A stretch of DNA of 64,000 nucleotides from Typhlomys cinereus (Eukaryota > Chordata > Mammalia > Rodentia > Platacanthomyidae). The notes below the pieces were generated by a model, which saw nothing but the letters and a program-made list of their open reading frames with translations, had not been told where the DNA came from and did no database searches. The translations under genes and the position numbers were made by a program. Location: the NCBI GenBank assembly GCA_023101885.1, contig JALPQD010000115.1:1309953-1373952 (forward strand), read 5' to 3'. Positions 20,851 through 32,675 of the stretch are shown piece after piece. Position 1 is the first letter of the stretch; each line of letters begins with the position of its first letter.

Positions 20851-21240
20851 ATCTTCCAGGCAAAATATGCCCTCTGGTGCAATAATGATATGACTATTAT
20901 GGGGTTAAACCACCATTTTCTAATTGGATTTGAGGCCTGCTCCACAGAAGGAAATTCATACCTGGATGACTCTAAACCTAGTCTAGAGCCTAGTCTGGGA
21001 AGGTCATAGGCTCAAAGGGGAAACCTATTGCTTTTGAATTTCTAACTGACTATGTTGCCAAACTGCCTTCCAAATACTCGTGTTTGTATCCACAGAGTAA
21101 TGCCGTTTATTAGTGAAGCTTCTTGTCATAGCAGACAATTTTTAATGCAGAGATTCGCAACTGGCCAAAATGCTGAGAATGATGGAGTGCTTGGCCCTAA
21201 ATGAGACATTTGTTTCACATCCACTCCTGGGGATTGCAAA
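20851..21240 (+). repeat. Rodent interspersed repeat, family not named
   Basis: Blocks such as 'ggatttgaggcctgctccac', 'aggctcaaaggggaaaccta', 'gttgccaaactgccttccaa' and 'cctaaatgagacatttg' occur in the order of a dispersed rodent repeat I recall from other rodent genomes. I cannot give a family name. Confidence 0.45.
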
Positions 21241-21399
21241 TATACACTTCCATAACTGAATTATTTTTTAAACACAAGTGTTGGAAGACCCAAACTCAGA
21301 TCCTCATGCTTGTGGGTATAGAGAGGTTCAATAGTGTCTGGATTTCAGTCTTCATGATAGCACTGTTTGAATTGTTGGTTCTTCTGGCTTTAAATTTTA

Positions 21400-22560
21400 T
21401 AAGTTACATTCATTGAGAAATGTATTCATTTCTTCTACATTTCCCAGATATCCGGAATACATGTTTTTGAAGTATTCCCTAATGATTTTCTAGATTTTAT
21501 TGCAATCTGTCATAAGGGTTCCCTTTTCTTCTGTGATTTTATTAATTTAGGCCTTCTCTCTCTTTCTTTTAGTTAGTGTGCTGGTTAGTTTCAGATGTCA
21601 GCTTGACATCTGGATGTGAGGCTTTGGACATACCTGTAAGGAATTATCTAATTGAGATGGGCCTCGAGGCAAGTCTGTATGACATTGTCTTAATTTCTTT
21701 AATTGAAGTGCAAAGATCTACCCATCATGGATGATGTCGCTTTCTAATGTTTAATATTTTTGTTATTTTTATTCATTGTTTCCATGTTTTATTATTAAAG
21801 TTCCATAAATGAATATTAGTTTACCTGGTTTTCATCCCTTATTACCCAATCCCATCTCCTTTCTTTTCCTACTACAAACCTATTTACTCCCAACCAGTTT
21901 TCCTTCCACTTTCATGTCTATTAGCTTGTGTGACCCTCTGAGTTTCATCTGGTTTGGTTTCTTGAGATTTCTTGGAATGTTTGGTCATTCATGCTCATTG
22001 ATTATTTTCTTTACATTTGTCTAATTAATATCTTGATCTTGTCCTCCATCCCTCGAATTCATTTTTTTGCTCATTCCTGTCTACTGTTGATTCTTTCTGT
22101 TGTGCTTTTATTTGATCAATTGATTCTTTCATCTCCAAAATCTGTTTGACCCTTTTTAAGTGATTCAGTGTTGTTTGGTTTGATTTCTTGTTTTGTTTTG
22201 TTGGACAAATTTCTCCTCTGTGTCTTTAATTTTTTCCTCCAAGTTACTGAATATTGATTCATTTTAGTAACTGTCTTGGCTAGGTCCTGAATTTGTTTCC
22301 TTGTCTGTTTGAATCTAGAAGTTGGGCTCTGAAAGATCTCTCTGGTCTTTTAGCTCTTCCATTATCTTCGTTTTTTTAATACTGAGAAAGTGTCAGTGAA
22401 ATGCTGACTTGTGTTTTTGTGTTCTTTAATAGTGTTTTCAGCATCTGTTGGGGAGTATGTATCTTTGAGTTTTAATTTTCTCCCTTTTGTGTTTGTTTTA
22501 TTTTATGTGAGCCTAACTGGTGGGTTAGCTTCACTTGGATTTATGTTCAGAAAGCTGACT
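21400..22560 (-). mobile_element. Old L1 fragments (ORF2 and upstream), antisense, interrupted
   Basis: 21400-21575 parallels antisense L1 ORF2 ('tgatttt', 'aatttaggccttctctctc'). 21880-22560 has the T/G-rich antisense look of an L1 5' region or ORF1 ('tgaatttgtttccttgtctg'). A partial copy of repeat R (21576-21729) lies between them. All frames are broken. Confidence 0.45.
21576..21729 (+). mobile_element. Interspersed repeat R, partial 5' copy
   Basis: 'tgtgctggttagtttcagat', 'gtcagcttgacatctggatg' and 'ggaattatctaattgagatg' match the beginning of repeat R. The element stops near 'cccatcatgg'. Confidence 0.6.
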
Positions 22561-22806
22561 GCCATAATAACTCTGATGGTTTGACAGCAGATCCAATGTT
22601 AACTGCAGGAAATACTAAAGTGATTCTCTTGTGTCCCTGGTAAGGTTCTAAGACAGTGGCACTAACATACTGGTTGTAGAAAATGTGAGAGGGGGAGTGT
22701 CTTTACTTTTTAAGAACTAAAAGTGTTAATGTTTAAGTAGTGAACTGAAGAGGGAATGGAAAAGATAAAAGAAGGGTAAAAATAAGAAAGAAAATGTATG
22801 AGTTAA
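22561..22806. other. Anonymous sequence
   Basis: Nothing recognised. Confidence 0.4.
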
Positions 22807-22822
22807 AGATATGAAAAACTTT

Positions 22823-23251
22823 TTTTGATATATAAGATACTCTATACTAGTTAGGGCTGAAGCAATCATAATTGGACTTTGCATGCCCTGCGCATTGTCC
22901 AACACACTGTTGACCTCACAAAGTCTAGCATCTGCTAAAGGCACCAAGATCCTTGGAGGTAAAGGATTGGCAGCCACAGCAGTGTTCCTATACCTAAGGG
23001 GAACACGGGAAAGGGTTCAGGGAAAGGCCACTGGGTCCTTGTACGTCATCGGAGAGGAGGGCCCAGAGGAGAGTCAGACATGCACAAGAAAGGACTCTCT
23101 GGGAATTGGGGCGGGAGGCACTGGGGGATGGGGAGGGAGAGGGGTGGGAGGGGGAGCAGGGGGTACGGGGGGAGGAGGAGGAAGGGAGGGAACTGGTGTA
23201 CCTAATAAGTTTGTATGAGCTGAATATAAAAAAAAAGAAAAAGAAAAAAGA
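22823..23251 (+). mobile_element. 5'-truncated L1 3' UTR, sense
   Basis: The 3' UTR starts just before 'agttagggctgaagcaatca', then has the G-rich tract (23100-23200) and the tip 'aataagtttgtatgagctga', with an A-rich tail. An imperfect duplication (13 of 16) lies at 22807-22822 and 23252-23267. It is the closest relative in this window of the copy at 40972-41573. An open frame at 22883-23218 is discussed under findings. Confidence 0.8.
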
Positions 23252-23267
23252 AGACATAAAAACCTTT

Positions 23268-23380
23268 CTCAATTAAGTGTTAAATTACAACTGAATACTT
23301 AACATGCAAAAGGTGTAAATATGGAAAAATAAATAAATAATAATAAAAGACTTAGGTTGTCAAGGTGCTTGCCACCTAGC
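23268..23380. other. Short spacer
   Basis: A/T-rich; nothing recognised. Confidence 0.4.
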
Positions 23381-23795
23381 CCAGTGTCATAGTTAAGCAC
23401 AGGTATCAACTTGATTCTTGAGGGTTTGAGCTCTGAGCACAGTTGTACAGAGTTGACAGTTGAGTTAAGCCCAGAGCAAACCTGAAGGAAATTGTCTGGC
23501 TGATGAGGAAGACGCAGCCCATGATGGGTGGGATTAGGCCCTGGATAAATCACAGAGAGCTGGTTGAAAGAGTTGGCATCCTTCTGTATACTTGGCCAGA
23601 CATGCTAGTCTGGCAAGTAAAGATTGTCCATCTTTCAGCCGTTATGGTGGCCAGTTCCCTCAGCCCTGGTGCTGCTGTGTGCTCTCCTGTCAGCTGGACT
23701 ATGAACTGTAACCGAACTGTCCTAAGAAAGTAAACTCCTTGTTCCCTTAAGCTGTGTGATGGTCATTTATCAGCAACCATGCAGGCGGACTGCAA
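23381..23795 (+). mobile_element. Interspersed repeat R, sense, well preserved
   Basis: It runs from 'aggtatcaacttgattcttg' through 'cccatgatgggtgggattag' and 'cttctgtatacttggccaga' to 'agtaaactccttgttccc'. It is closely paralleled by 56460-56845 and 58645-59085. Confidence 0.7.
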
Positions 23796-23883
23796 CACCC
23801 AGCGACCTGAGTTTGATTCCCAGAACCTACTTGATTGAAGGAGAGACTCAACTCCATACATATGGTGTTATCATGTGTACATG

Positions 23884-23930
<47 letters not shown>

Positions 23931-23950
23931 GATAAATTAGTACTTTTTTT
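23796..23950 (+). mobile_element. B3-like SINE fragment with (CA)n
   Basis: 'gcgacctgagtttgattccc' and 'aaggagagactcaactcc' are followed by a GCGCG/CA run at 23884-23929 and an A/T-rich end. The first part of the head is missing. Confidence 0.6.
23884..23929. repeat. (CA)n microsatellite
   Basis: A CA run preceded by 'tgcgcgca'. Confidence 0.95.
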
Positions 23951-24061
23951 AAAAAAGCAAGAGTTTTAAATTTAAAATTAAAGACTAAGTTAATATAAAC
24001 ACAACTGGGCAATAAGATGAAATAGGCGGAATTATTCCCTCATTCAATGCTTCTTCCTTCA

Positions 24062-24680
24062 TTAGGGTGCCCCAACTGTTTTGTTTACCTTAATGCTCTC
24101 TGTCAGGACACGAAACCAAGTTTTATCACAAGTGTCCTGTGATTCACAGAGTACCTCCCTGCTAGGGCTGGTGTGGTTTTCTTGGGAAACTCTCAGTGAG
24201 ACTCTCTCACCACACTTTTGCTGGTGTCTCCACAGTCTGATGCATGGGCTCCCATCGCATGCCGTACCCTGTCCAATCCGCCTGTTCTCTTCTTGGGGTT
24301 CTGGTCCCTTGGTCAATCAGGTAACAATGGAAGTGAGGGGCTGGTGAGCTTTGAAAACCTGTCAACCTCAGGGTTCTGTAGCCCCATTCTAGTGCTGTGC
24401 CCACCACTTGCAGAGTTCCACTCTCCTGCCCCAGCACACAGAGTTCAGCCTCCCTCTCTTTCAGCCTCCACCCTGCATTGTACTTCTGGTGGCTCAGATC
24501 CCCTGTTCATCTGGGCAGTGGCGGAAATTGAAGGATGATTAGAGCTACAGATCTCCCAGCTTCAGTGTCCTGTATCTTTTCTCCAGTGCTATACCCATGC
24601 CTGCTGTACCCCCCTCTTCTGGCCCAGGACACTGAGTTGAGCCTCTACAGCATCCAGCCTCTGCCACACTCTTCCTTTTC
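24062..24680. repeat. GC-richer segment containing two diverged ~194-bp tandem units
   Basis: 'agtgctgtgcccacc' at 24391 and 'agtgctatacccatg' at 24585 start homologous stretches. Each is preceded by a related 'ctcagggttctgtag' or 'ttcagtgtcctgtat' block and followed by a related 'cagagttcagcctc' or 'tgagttgagcctc' block. The period is 194 bp. The composition differs from the A/T-rich surroundings. Rodent L1 5' UTRs are built of ~200-bp monomers, so this may be such a region, but I cannot confirm it. Open frames on both strands are by-products of the composition. Confidence 0.5.
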
Positions 24681-27131
24681 CCATATACTTTATGTCATCT
24701 CTGGCTCATTCATAATATTCAGTATAATGTAAATACTATGTAAGTAGTTACACTATTTTGAAGGTATAACAACAAGGGGGAAAAGTCTGTGTTGCCTACA
24801 CAGCTACTTTGGTTTGTTTCTATTTTTTTTCACAGAACTCAAGGATGTGGGGGCTGGTCACACCTTTCTCAGTACTAGACTGCTAGGAATGAGCACACAG
24901 TAGGCACTCGGGACAGTGCCTGGTTCATGGAAGTGCTCTTGTCTGGCTGTTGATATGATTCCTTATTACTCAAAATCCTCACTTCCCTGGAAAAGATGTG
25001 TCACATGAGAACACACCTACCTCTCAGCTTCAAATTGCTACAGACCAAGGGAATAATGTGCAGGTGTCAGAGCTTTTGAGCTAGCAGAGTTAGAAGAGCT
25101 CAATCCCACATTCATTTGCCTCAGACATCCACCATTTGCTCCAACTCCTAGTAACAGGTGAGGAGGTATGAGCATGCTTACATGCGATAACTCCTAGCAT
25201 GCATCTAATCTCACACTCATGTTTACTTTTTGGCACTTTGGCTTTTTATCTTGCAGGAGACATGTTTATGGAATTGCCAGTCAAAAAGTCCTTTCTTTCC
25301 AAAAATATGACAAGGAAATACAGCTGGAAAAGAAGTCTTCTTTCTTAAACAAAGGCAACCACATACGTGGTGCCTAAAGTTCCAAGAAAGCATTTATCTT
25401 TCCTCACCATTGCCCACTTATCCTCATCAGAGAGCATCTTTTCATATCCTCGAGAGGCCAAATCTTAGACATATTAACCCCAGATATTTCACACAATATA
25501 GCTCAGGCTCAGAAGGAAAAGATTTTGAGATCTCTTTCATGTTTTTGATCACTCAGTGCCATTTGCTGATTGATGAGGAAAAACTTCTAGCTCACTTCAA
25601 TCTCGCTGATGCCCAGTAAGATTTGCAAACACTTGTTCCATCATGTAAAGCTTACAGATTCTGAAACAAAAATCAAGACATGTGGTTTGACAATCAAGAG
25701 TCTATTTATAAGGACAGGATAGTTAGCAAACCAGAAAATCCAGGCCATATGCATGCCATTAACTATACACAATGAATGATATGTATGAATAATGTATGGA
25801 TATGTGAGTGGGCTAGTGTCTTGCAACTAGCCAATGTACACAAACAGTCTTTCAGGGGTCAACTAATTGAAAGAGTCACGATGTGACTTTTGGTCTTCTT
25901 TCCAATTGCTTATTTAATTGATGTCAACTCTCTTCATTAAATCAATTAATCTAAAATAACTATACATTATCCTTACATTAGGCCTTCTCTAAGATAAATA
26001 TAAAATTATCATTATATTAGCAAAAAGATACATAAAAAGATAGTAACATGCAACATATATTTTAGTTGCCATTGACTTGAAAATCATGATTAAAGGAATA
26101 TCTGCTGACTACTGGTAGATAAAATGAAAGCCTGATGATATATTTGGAAAATCTGCAGATAATTTAATAAATATACCTGTGTACGTTCTGATTCTTTCTC
26201 TGAACAGAAGAATGCATGTGAATAAAGCAGATGAGCCTTGCCCAGATGTGAGCTAGGGAACATAGCCAAAAGACTTATACCCTAGCACTACCCTGTGGAT
26301 TCAGGGAGTAGTTATTTGCAATGTGCTTTATAAAGATTAGTACTGTGCAAATCTTATCCAGCTTTGGATCTCAGATGGAACATTGGCTTTCTTTTCAGAA
26401 GGCATTTGAAAGCCTTGTCAGAAGTGTGAGCTAAAGTTTATTTTTGATATGAAGTCTGTTTCTATTTTTCAAATGTAAAATAAATCGTAGTGGATTAAAA
26501 CCCAAGACCTATTGGTACTTCTTTATGTAATTTTTTTTTTACTCTGCTAATCTATTGGTGATGATCTGGAACCAAATCTTTGCCTACACATGTTCTTCTG
26601 TTCCTTGTTCCCTCCTTTCCAGCCAGCATGACCCATCAAGACATGACAAATATGCATACATACCATACACGTATAAATGTGGACGCTGAGCAAACACACC
26701 ACATATAGGAAAACCTGAATACATTAAACATTTTCAGTAAGTCTGGATAATTACAATACAAACAGGCTTTCCACTATACTAAATGAGTCATTCATTCTCC
26801 AGATGGTCTGAATAAAGTGCAAGCAACATTAAGAGAAAACAAAGTCTGTTCTCAGATATGCACTCAGGAAGATGGGGCAGGAGAGGTGGGTTTGTCAGCA
26901 TGTGCCTGCCTGGGAGAGAACTGCTTGAGCCTGTCTGATAAATCAGTTGGGTGTTGCCTTCCAGAAAAATCTATTTTATGAGAGTCTAAAAAGTTTTGTT
27001 GGGAAGAACTTTTGAGGACGGGCTGACAAAATGCAGCACACACAGAAAAAGAAAATGTTTTACAGCAAAAGATACCACTAAACATTATATCCAGATTTTA
27101 CATGGGTGACTGAGCGTGTGAGCAAGGGGAG

Positions 27132-27133
<2 letters not shown>
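24681..27133. other. About 2.4 kb of anonymous sequence
   Basis: I recognise no gene, RNA or defined repeat. Short open frames (25410-25619 plus, 26864-27085 minus) carry no signature. Confidence 0.5.

Positions 27134-27181
<48 letters not shown>
27134..27181. repeat. (GATA)n microsatellite
   Basis: About 12 uninterrupted GATA units. Confidence 0.97.
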
Positions 27182-28114
27182 CCTTCCCATGTCCATGGCT
27201 TTCATTTCTACAAATTTATTACTTTCAGTTAACTATAGTCTGAAAATGTTAAATGCAAAGCTACATAATTGAAGAGAGATGATATAATATAACTTTTATT
27301 GCAGGATTTGTTATAATTGTAGTGTGCCTTTATTTACAAATCAAACTTTCTAACAGGTACACATATGTAAAGACAAGCAGCATACCTAGAGTTTATTCAG
27401 TACTACCTATTGTTTTAGGCATCTACTAGGGATCTTGAAACATGTGCCTATGGGGAAAAAGATATGAAAGAACTAAGAATGCTGTTTTGCCAAGTACTGT
27501 AAGAGGCTGAGATATGAGACTAACCGCTATATATTTCCATAGCACCATTAAGATAAGGGCATTGGGGCTCCTTTCCCACCTCTGCTCAGAATGTCATGTA
27601 TTTGGGCAACTTGAGTTGCTGTATCAGGAAAAGAGATAACTTCTGGCTGGAGCAGAAGAACCAGGAGAAAGTTTGAAACGCAGTTCAGGGGGAGCTCATT
27701 TAGCATGAGAGAGCAAAAGGACCTAGAAATGGTTATGTCCAGTAGATGGGACAGGAAGAACATTTCTCAGGAAAATAGATCCCATTTCACCTGGCAGAGA
27801 AATGATCACAAAGGAGTCACCCCTAGGCCGAAGAACCAAAGCACTTGAAGATAGGCCAATACAAGTGATCAAGTCTAAGGAGCAGAAAGGAAAATGACAT
27901 GTTATACACTATTGTAATGCACTATAAACACACAACAGAAACTGCCCTGTAATTTAAATATTTGCACAAAATTATTTTATGTTTTGGAAAGTCAACAGAA
28001 CCTTCAGAAATTAACTCTTCAAAACAGGGGCATCTCATTCTAAGAATCATTGAACAGATAGTAACACTACACAAAACATTTGTCTGATGCCTCTGCGCCA
28101 GTTAGTCACGTACT
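27182..28114. other. Anonymous sequence
   Basis: Nothing recognised. Confidence 0.5.
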
Positions 28115-28510
28115 GGGATACAAAGATAAGTGCTGCAGTTATTTTTCTTCTTGTTGCTATAAGACAATACTTTTATATACAATTTAAGGGAGAAAGGGCT
28201 GTTTATGTGACTTACGGTTCCAGAAGGGATATAGTCCATTATGGCAGGAATCACATAGCAGAAGACATGATTAAAGGCAAAAACGGAAAATTGATTCATG
28301 TTACCATGGTCATCCAGATGCACAGAGAAAACAAGAGAGCAATAGAAAGCAGGGCTGAACCACCAAACCTCAGGGGCTGCCCCCTGTACCATGCCTTCCT
28401 CCCCCAAGACTCTACCTCTTAAAGTTGTCACATCTTCCCAAATATTAGCACCAGTTAAGGATTCACACACATAAGCCTATGGCAGCAATTCACATTCAAA
28501 CTATGACAGT
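28115..28510 (-). mobile_element. Interspersed repeat R-like, antisense
   Basis: 'cttcttgttgctataagaca', 'cttacggttccagaaggg', 'gcaggaatcacatagcagaa', 'tgccttcctcccccaagac' and 'cacacacataagcctatggc' follow the antisense order of a common rodent repeat that resembles old Lx-type L1 ends. The same kind of text occurs at 50003-50335. Confidence 0.5.
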
Positions 28511-29049
28511 AAATGTGGCAGAAAAAAATCACATTTCAATGAGTGGGTTAAGGACATATCCTACTACTGCTGAAATTCCTAATTAAGAATTGAAATTCTT
28601 AATGTTTAACCAGAGTCCTACACTTTGCACCAGGACCCTGCAAGGAGACATTCTTGCATAGCACACAAATGAAGGATAAACAAAAATGATCCTGTGAAGA
28701 AAGAGATAAACACTAGGAACCCCTAGTTAAGGTGCCTGATCCAGTTCAAGGCACAGGGCTGGATTGGGGATAGGGTGGGACTTGAGGCCAAAGACTCTTG
28801 GGACAAATTATTACTGAGAAACAAGAGAAATTATCCAGAACGCTGACTGACTTTGTATTTCCTTTTTTAAATTCATGGACTGAAAGTTTAGTTGTCCTGA
28901 AGGTAAAACTATAGGTGTATTGCATGTATGTGTATTGTTAGAAAAACTATCATAACTTGGCAATCAAAGCAAAAGGATGGTGAAACTTTTCAGTTTTTTC
29001 TGCAAAATTTCCTTACAAATCTGTTTCCTCTAACTCTGTCTCTCTTAGA
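28511..29049. other. Anonymous sequence
   Basis: Nothing recognised. Confidence 0.5.
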
Positions 29050-29215
29050 ACAATGGTTAGCAAACTTTTTCTATAAAAGATGAAATGGAAAAATAGGCCT
29101 TATGGCCAGAGATGCAGCTACTCTACTTGCCATAGTAGTACCGATGTAGACATGGACAGATTCATGAATGAAGAGGCAGGCCTGTGCTCCCGGGCTATTA
29201 GAATACAGACCGTAT
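29050..29215 (+). mobile_element. hAT-type MER relic
   Basis: 'atggttagcaaactttttct' followed by 'gccttatggccagagatgc', 'actctacttgccatagtag' and 'cctgtgctcccgggc' parallels an ancient non-autonomous hAT-Charlie family that starts with 'ggtcagcaaactttttctg'. It is degenerate and its 3' half is lost. Confidence 0.5.
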
Positions 29216-29399
29216 AACTGCCATTCTCTTTCCCAGAAATCAGGCCATGCCCCCCTGCACTCTCTTCTGGACAGACTTGTTGAAGTTTCCCCTCAGGCTT
29301 CTGTGGCTACAAGGTAACTTTGATTATAGCTTTGCCTTCATCTTATGATTTCTAACACACTGGTTAGTTGCATAGTGTGGAACTGCTCCACCCCCTCCA

Positions 29400-29428
29400 C
29401 ACACACACACTCACTCACTCACTCACTT
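29400..29428. repeat. (CA)n/(CACT)n microsatellite
   Basis: A CA run turning into four CACT units. Confidence 0.9.
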
Positions 29429-29479
29429 CTTAAAAACGTATACAAGTCAGAAATTCCCTTTGTCTAGAGGATTTAAAGA

Positions 29480-29790
29480 TATTCCTCTTCTTTCAGGACC
29501 CCATTATGTTGTCTGTAAAACAACTCTTAGTCTTCCTATCTCAGACACTGAAGAGTCTATGTCCCTTCAAGGCTCCATCATGGCTGCCTAAGCTGTCTGT
29601 GATACTGTAATTCTCTCAATAGTCTGAGAAATCAAGGGTCTGTTTCCTCCTCAGGGCCCCATCATGACCTGTGGCCCTGATTTTCTCTTCTAATGTTCTC
29701 ACACTTCAGAGTTTCATTGTGGCTCTCAATCACCGTGAACTTATAACTCTCCTAATAACTTATTCTGAAGGGTCATTTCTTCTCAGCTTC
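29480..29790. repeat. Degenerate tandem array (~75-84-bp units)
   Basis: Related blocks 'aggaccccattatg', 'aaggctccatcatg', 'agggccccatcatg' and 'agagtttcattgtg' start near 29495, 29569, 29653 and 29708. Each is followed by pyrimidine-rich text. The cat-to-cat spacings are 74, 84 and 55 bp, the last unit being shortened. I do not recognise the family. Confidence 0.5.
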
Positions 29791-31056
29791 CTTTCTTTGC
29801 CATGCTTTCATCATTTATATCTAACAGTAGAAGCTTACAACCAGAGCTATAGTTAACCAGCTTTGGGTAACTTCAAGGGAACAAAAATCCCATACTGTAT
29901 AAAAACCAACTTGGGTAGATTTGGCCAAAAATCTCCTGAAGACTGATAAAAACAAGTATTTACTTTAAACCAAAAGAAAATAAAAAGCAAAAACTGGCCC
30001 AACAACCCAAGGGTTTGTTCAAAATATGCATGGGTTGCTACTCCTCACAATAGATATGGAGGGCCAGAAGTGAGAGGCAGCAGGTGTAAATTGTGACAAT
30101 GAGTCTGTCCGCTAGTTGCTAGAAAGACAGAACAAAGTACAAGAATAACACATTTTTAGTTTAATGAGGATCTCAACTATTTTGGACATTGGAAGTAGAG
30201 CTAGGATACAAAGATAGGAGAGAGACTGGTTAATGATGCTTCATCGTTTTTTTCCATCCAGCATTGGTCAAAAAAATACTTATATATATCTGACTTGAAT
30301 CAGAAAAATAGAATCTAATGAGAAACACACGAAATGAAATAATTTCAACCATTTCTGAGGTAGATTCCCCAAATGCTCTCATTTTAGGTGGTCTCCACAG
30401 CTTTCATGCATGATTGAATTTAAGCAATAAGCAAACCAAAACCAAAGCTACTGAGTGATGGTTGGCATCTGACATGAAGCTTCCTATACAGGTCACTTTG
30501 AATCTGGAAATCCTGATCGGTGTTTTATAAATCCATTTCACTTGGAGTCATCCAACAAATAGAAAACAAGGCTGTCATTTCTCAATTATTTTAAGCCTGT
30601 CGTTTCTCAGTTATTTTCTTTCAGATTTATTATAGCAGGGACCACGTGCACAGCTTGGAATTTGCTTCTTCTCTGGTGCATTTACGAGTATATTTGCAAG
30701 TGTTCTTATAACTGACAGCTCAATACTCAGGAATTTCTAATTGGTGACAAGACAGTTGAAAATGCAGAGTTGAAGTTTCTAATGGAAAGGAAGCCAAATG
30801 AATACAATCTGATGGTTTGTGGAAATGCTGTTTGTCTTTGAAATACGTTCTTTTTTAAAAAAAGTCATAAATGGTAGATTAAAAAGGTGTTTAAAATATA
30901 AATATAATGAACATAACTTATATAATAAGATTTTTTGCTTTCCTAGGTCTGTGTATTTGCATTCCTGTGCAATACTTGTCTATCTCAACTGATAAAAATT
31001 GTGCAGGTCACCTGAGATATAAAAATGCAATGTTTATGGCAATTCAAGAATTCTTC
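29791..31056. other. Anonymous sequence
   Basis: Nothing recognised over about 1.3 kb. Confidence 0.5.
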
Positions 31057-31073
31057 AAGAAAATATGAATAAA

Positions 31074-31355
31074 GGGGCTGGAGAGGTGGCTCAGGGGTTA
31101 AGCCTCTGCCTTGCCTAGGTCAGACCTAAACCCCACATATAGACGCCAGGTAGAAGCGGGGGCAGCCTGTGTTTCTGGTCCTGGTAGGGCAGAGCCTGTG
31201 AATCCCCGGCAGAGTAAAGAAGGAGGAGGTGGAGGCAGTCCATGGTGGTTCCCAAATTCGTCCATGGTTCTACACACACACATACATACACGCACATACA
31301 CACGCACGCACACACGCATACATGCACAATTGAATAAATAATAAATAATAAAAAT
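31074..31355 (+). mobile_element. Young tRNA-headed SINE, type I
   Basis: 'gggctggagaggtggctcag' head, 'cacatatagacgccaggtag' body, and the type I 3' module 'ccatggtggttcccaaattc' with 'gtccatggttctacacaca', then CA/CGCA-rich DNA and 'aataaataataaataat'. A perfect 17-bp duplication, aagaaaatatgaataaa, lies at 31057-31073 and 31356-31372. Confidence 0.9.
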
Positions 31356-31469
31356 AAGAAAATATGAATAAAAGCATTGGAAAGGACTCCAAGAACCAGT
31401 AATGTCTCAACGAGACTTCTTCGACTTAACCAAACCAAGGTTGCACTTTTATCATAAAAGCAAAATCAT

Positions 31470-31752
31470 GAGCTGAGGAGACAAATCAGGGGTTAAAGTC
31501 TTTGCCTCACAAGTAAAAGAACCTGAGTTTGGATCTCCAGAGTTCATGTAATAATGTCAGGCAGATACGGAAGTGGCCCCATAATTCTGACCCTGGAAGA
31601 CAGGGCCTGGAAAACCCCAGAGCAAAACAATAAAGACGATTCCTGAAGTCACCCTTAGGCCTGCACGAGCATATAAACTTAAGTGCCCTCTTGAACACAC
31701 ACATACATACACACGCACAAATGCATACATGTTGCATACGTACAAAAATAAT
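31470..31752 (+). mobile_element. Type II SINE, diverged
   Basis: A recognisable head ('caggggttaaagtctttgcc', 'cctgagtttggatctcc') and type II module ('gacgattcctgaagtcaccc') with a CA-rich tail. It is more diverged than the type I copy next to it. Confidence 0.75.
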
Positions 31753-32675
31753 AAGGAAATATCCCTCCCCTTGGGGGCAGTAGGAGGAGACTCTAAAGAA
31801 AGGTAACTGTGCAGTTCAACTTACAGCTCTAACCTAAGAGGTGCTACGTATGTGAAATCATTGAATGTTTCTTGACTAGCCCAGACCAGATGTCAGATCA
31901 TATCTCCTGTACCGGTGTTTTGCCAGTGACAGCAAGCACACTGCCTGCACATCTATGGGCCTGGAGTGCCTTCTGGGCTTGCTTACAACATTTACCAGTA
32001 CTGTATTTTCTTCATTATTTTTCAATTCCATAGATCTTGGATTTCAAAGTGTAGCTGAACTTTAAATATATGCTCATACTAGCAAGTCATCAAACTTTTA
32101 AAAAGTGATTTTATTTTTCTCCTTTCTAACTGCTTTTTTCTCCATCTCCTTTTTCACTTTTTATAAAATCAATTAATCTCATTTTGATACATGTACATAG
32201 TTAGGAGGCACAATACGATACTTGGTTCATGTCTGCACTGATCAATTGGATAATTTGTTTCTCAATCACTTTAAATGTATCTATGGTAAGTACTTTCAAA
32301 ATATTTTTTCAACAGTGATGTAAATACGGTATTTGTATATCAACTAAATCATTAGGTTGTAATTACATGAGAATAATTCTACTGTTCTATGGTATAATGG
32401 GATTATTATAATTAACAATAGTCACCTTTCTCTTCTTACTTCAAAAGTGGTTTGTACAGAAAAATGCACGCATGCATTAAAAATGCACTCAAATAAATTT
32501 AATGAGGAGCCAGGATTATAATTTGTTATAGTTTGTTGTGTTCCTTGATGATGAGGAAACAAATACCCATTTCACTACCAGCCCTCACAGCAGAACTGTT
32601 AAAAGTTAAGGATGCTCTTTGCTTTGATATTCCTAAGGTCCTTGACTGAATTCCTTTTGACAGTGTCCATTGGAC
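31753..32675. other. Anonymous sequence, possible old L1 end
   Basis: 32160-32260 ('cattttgatacatgtacata') is reminiscent of an ancient antisense L1 3' UTR, but the match is too weak to call. Confidence 0.4.

Noticed and set aside
22883..23218. Gly-rich open frame as an independent gene
   Set aside because: It is L1 3' UTR; listed only as an L1 property.
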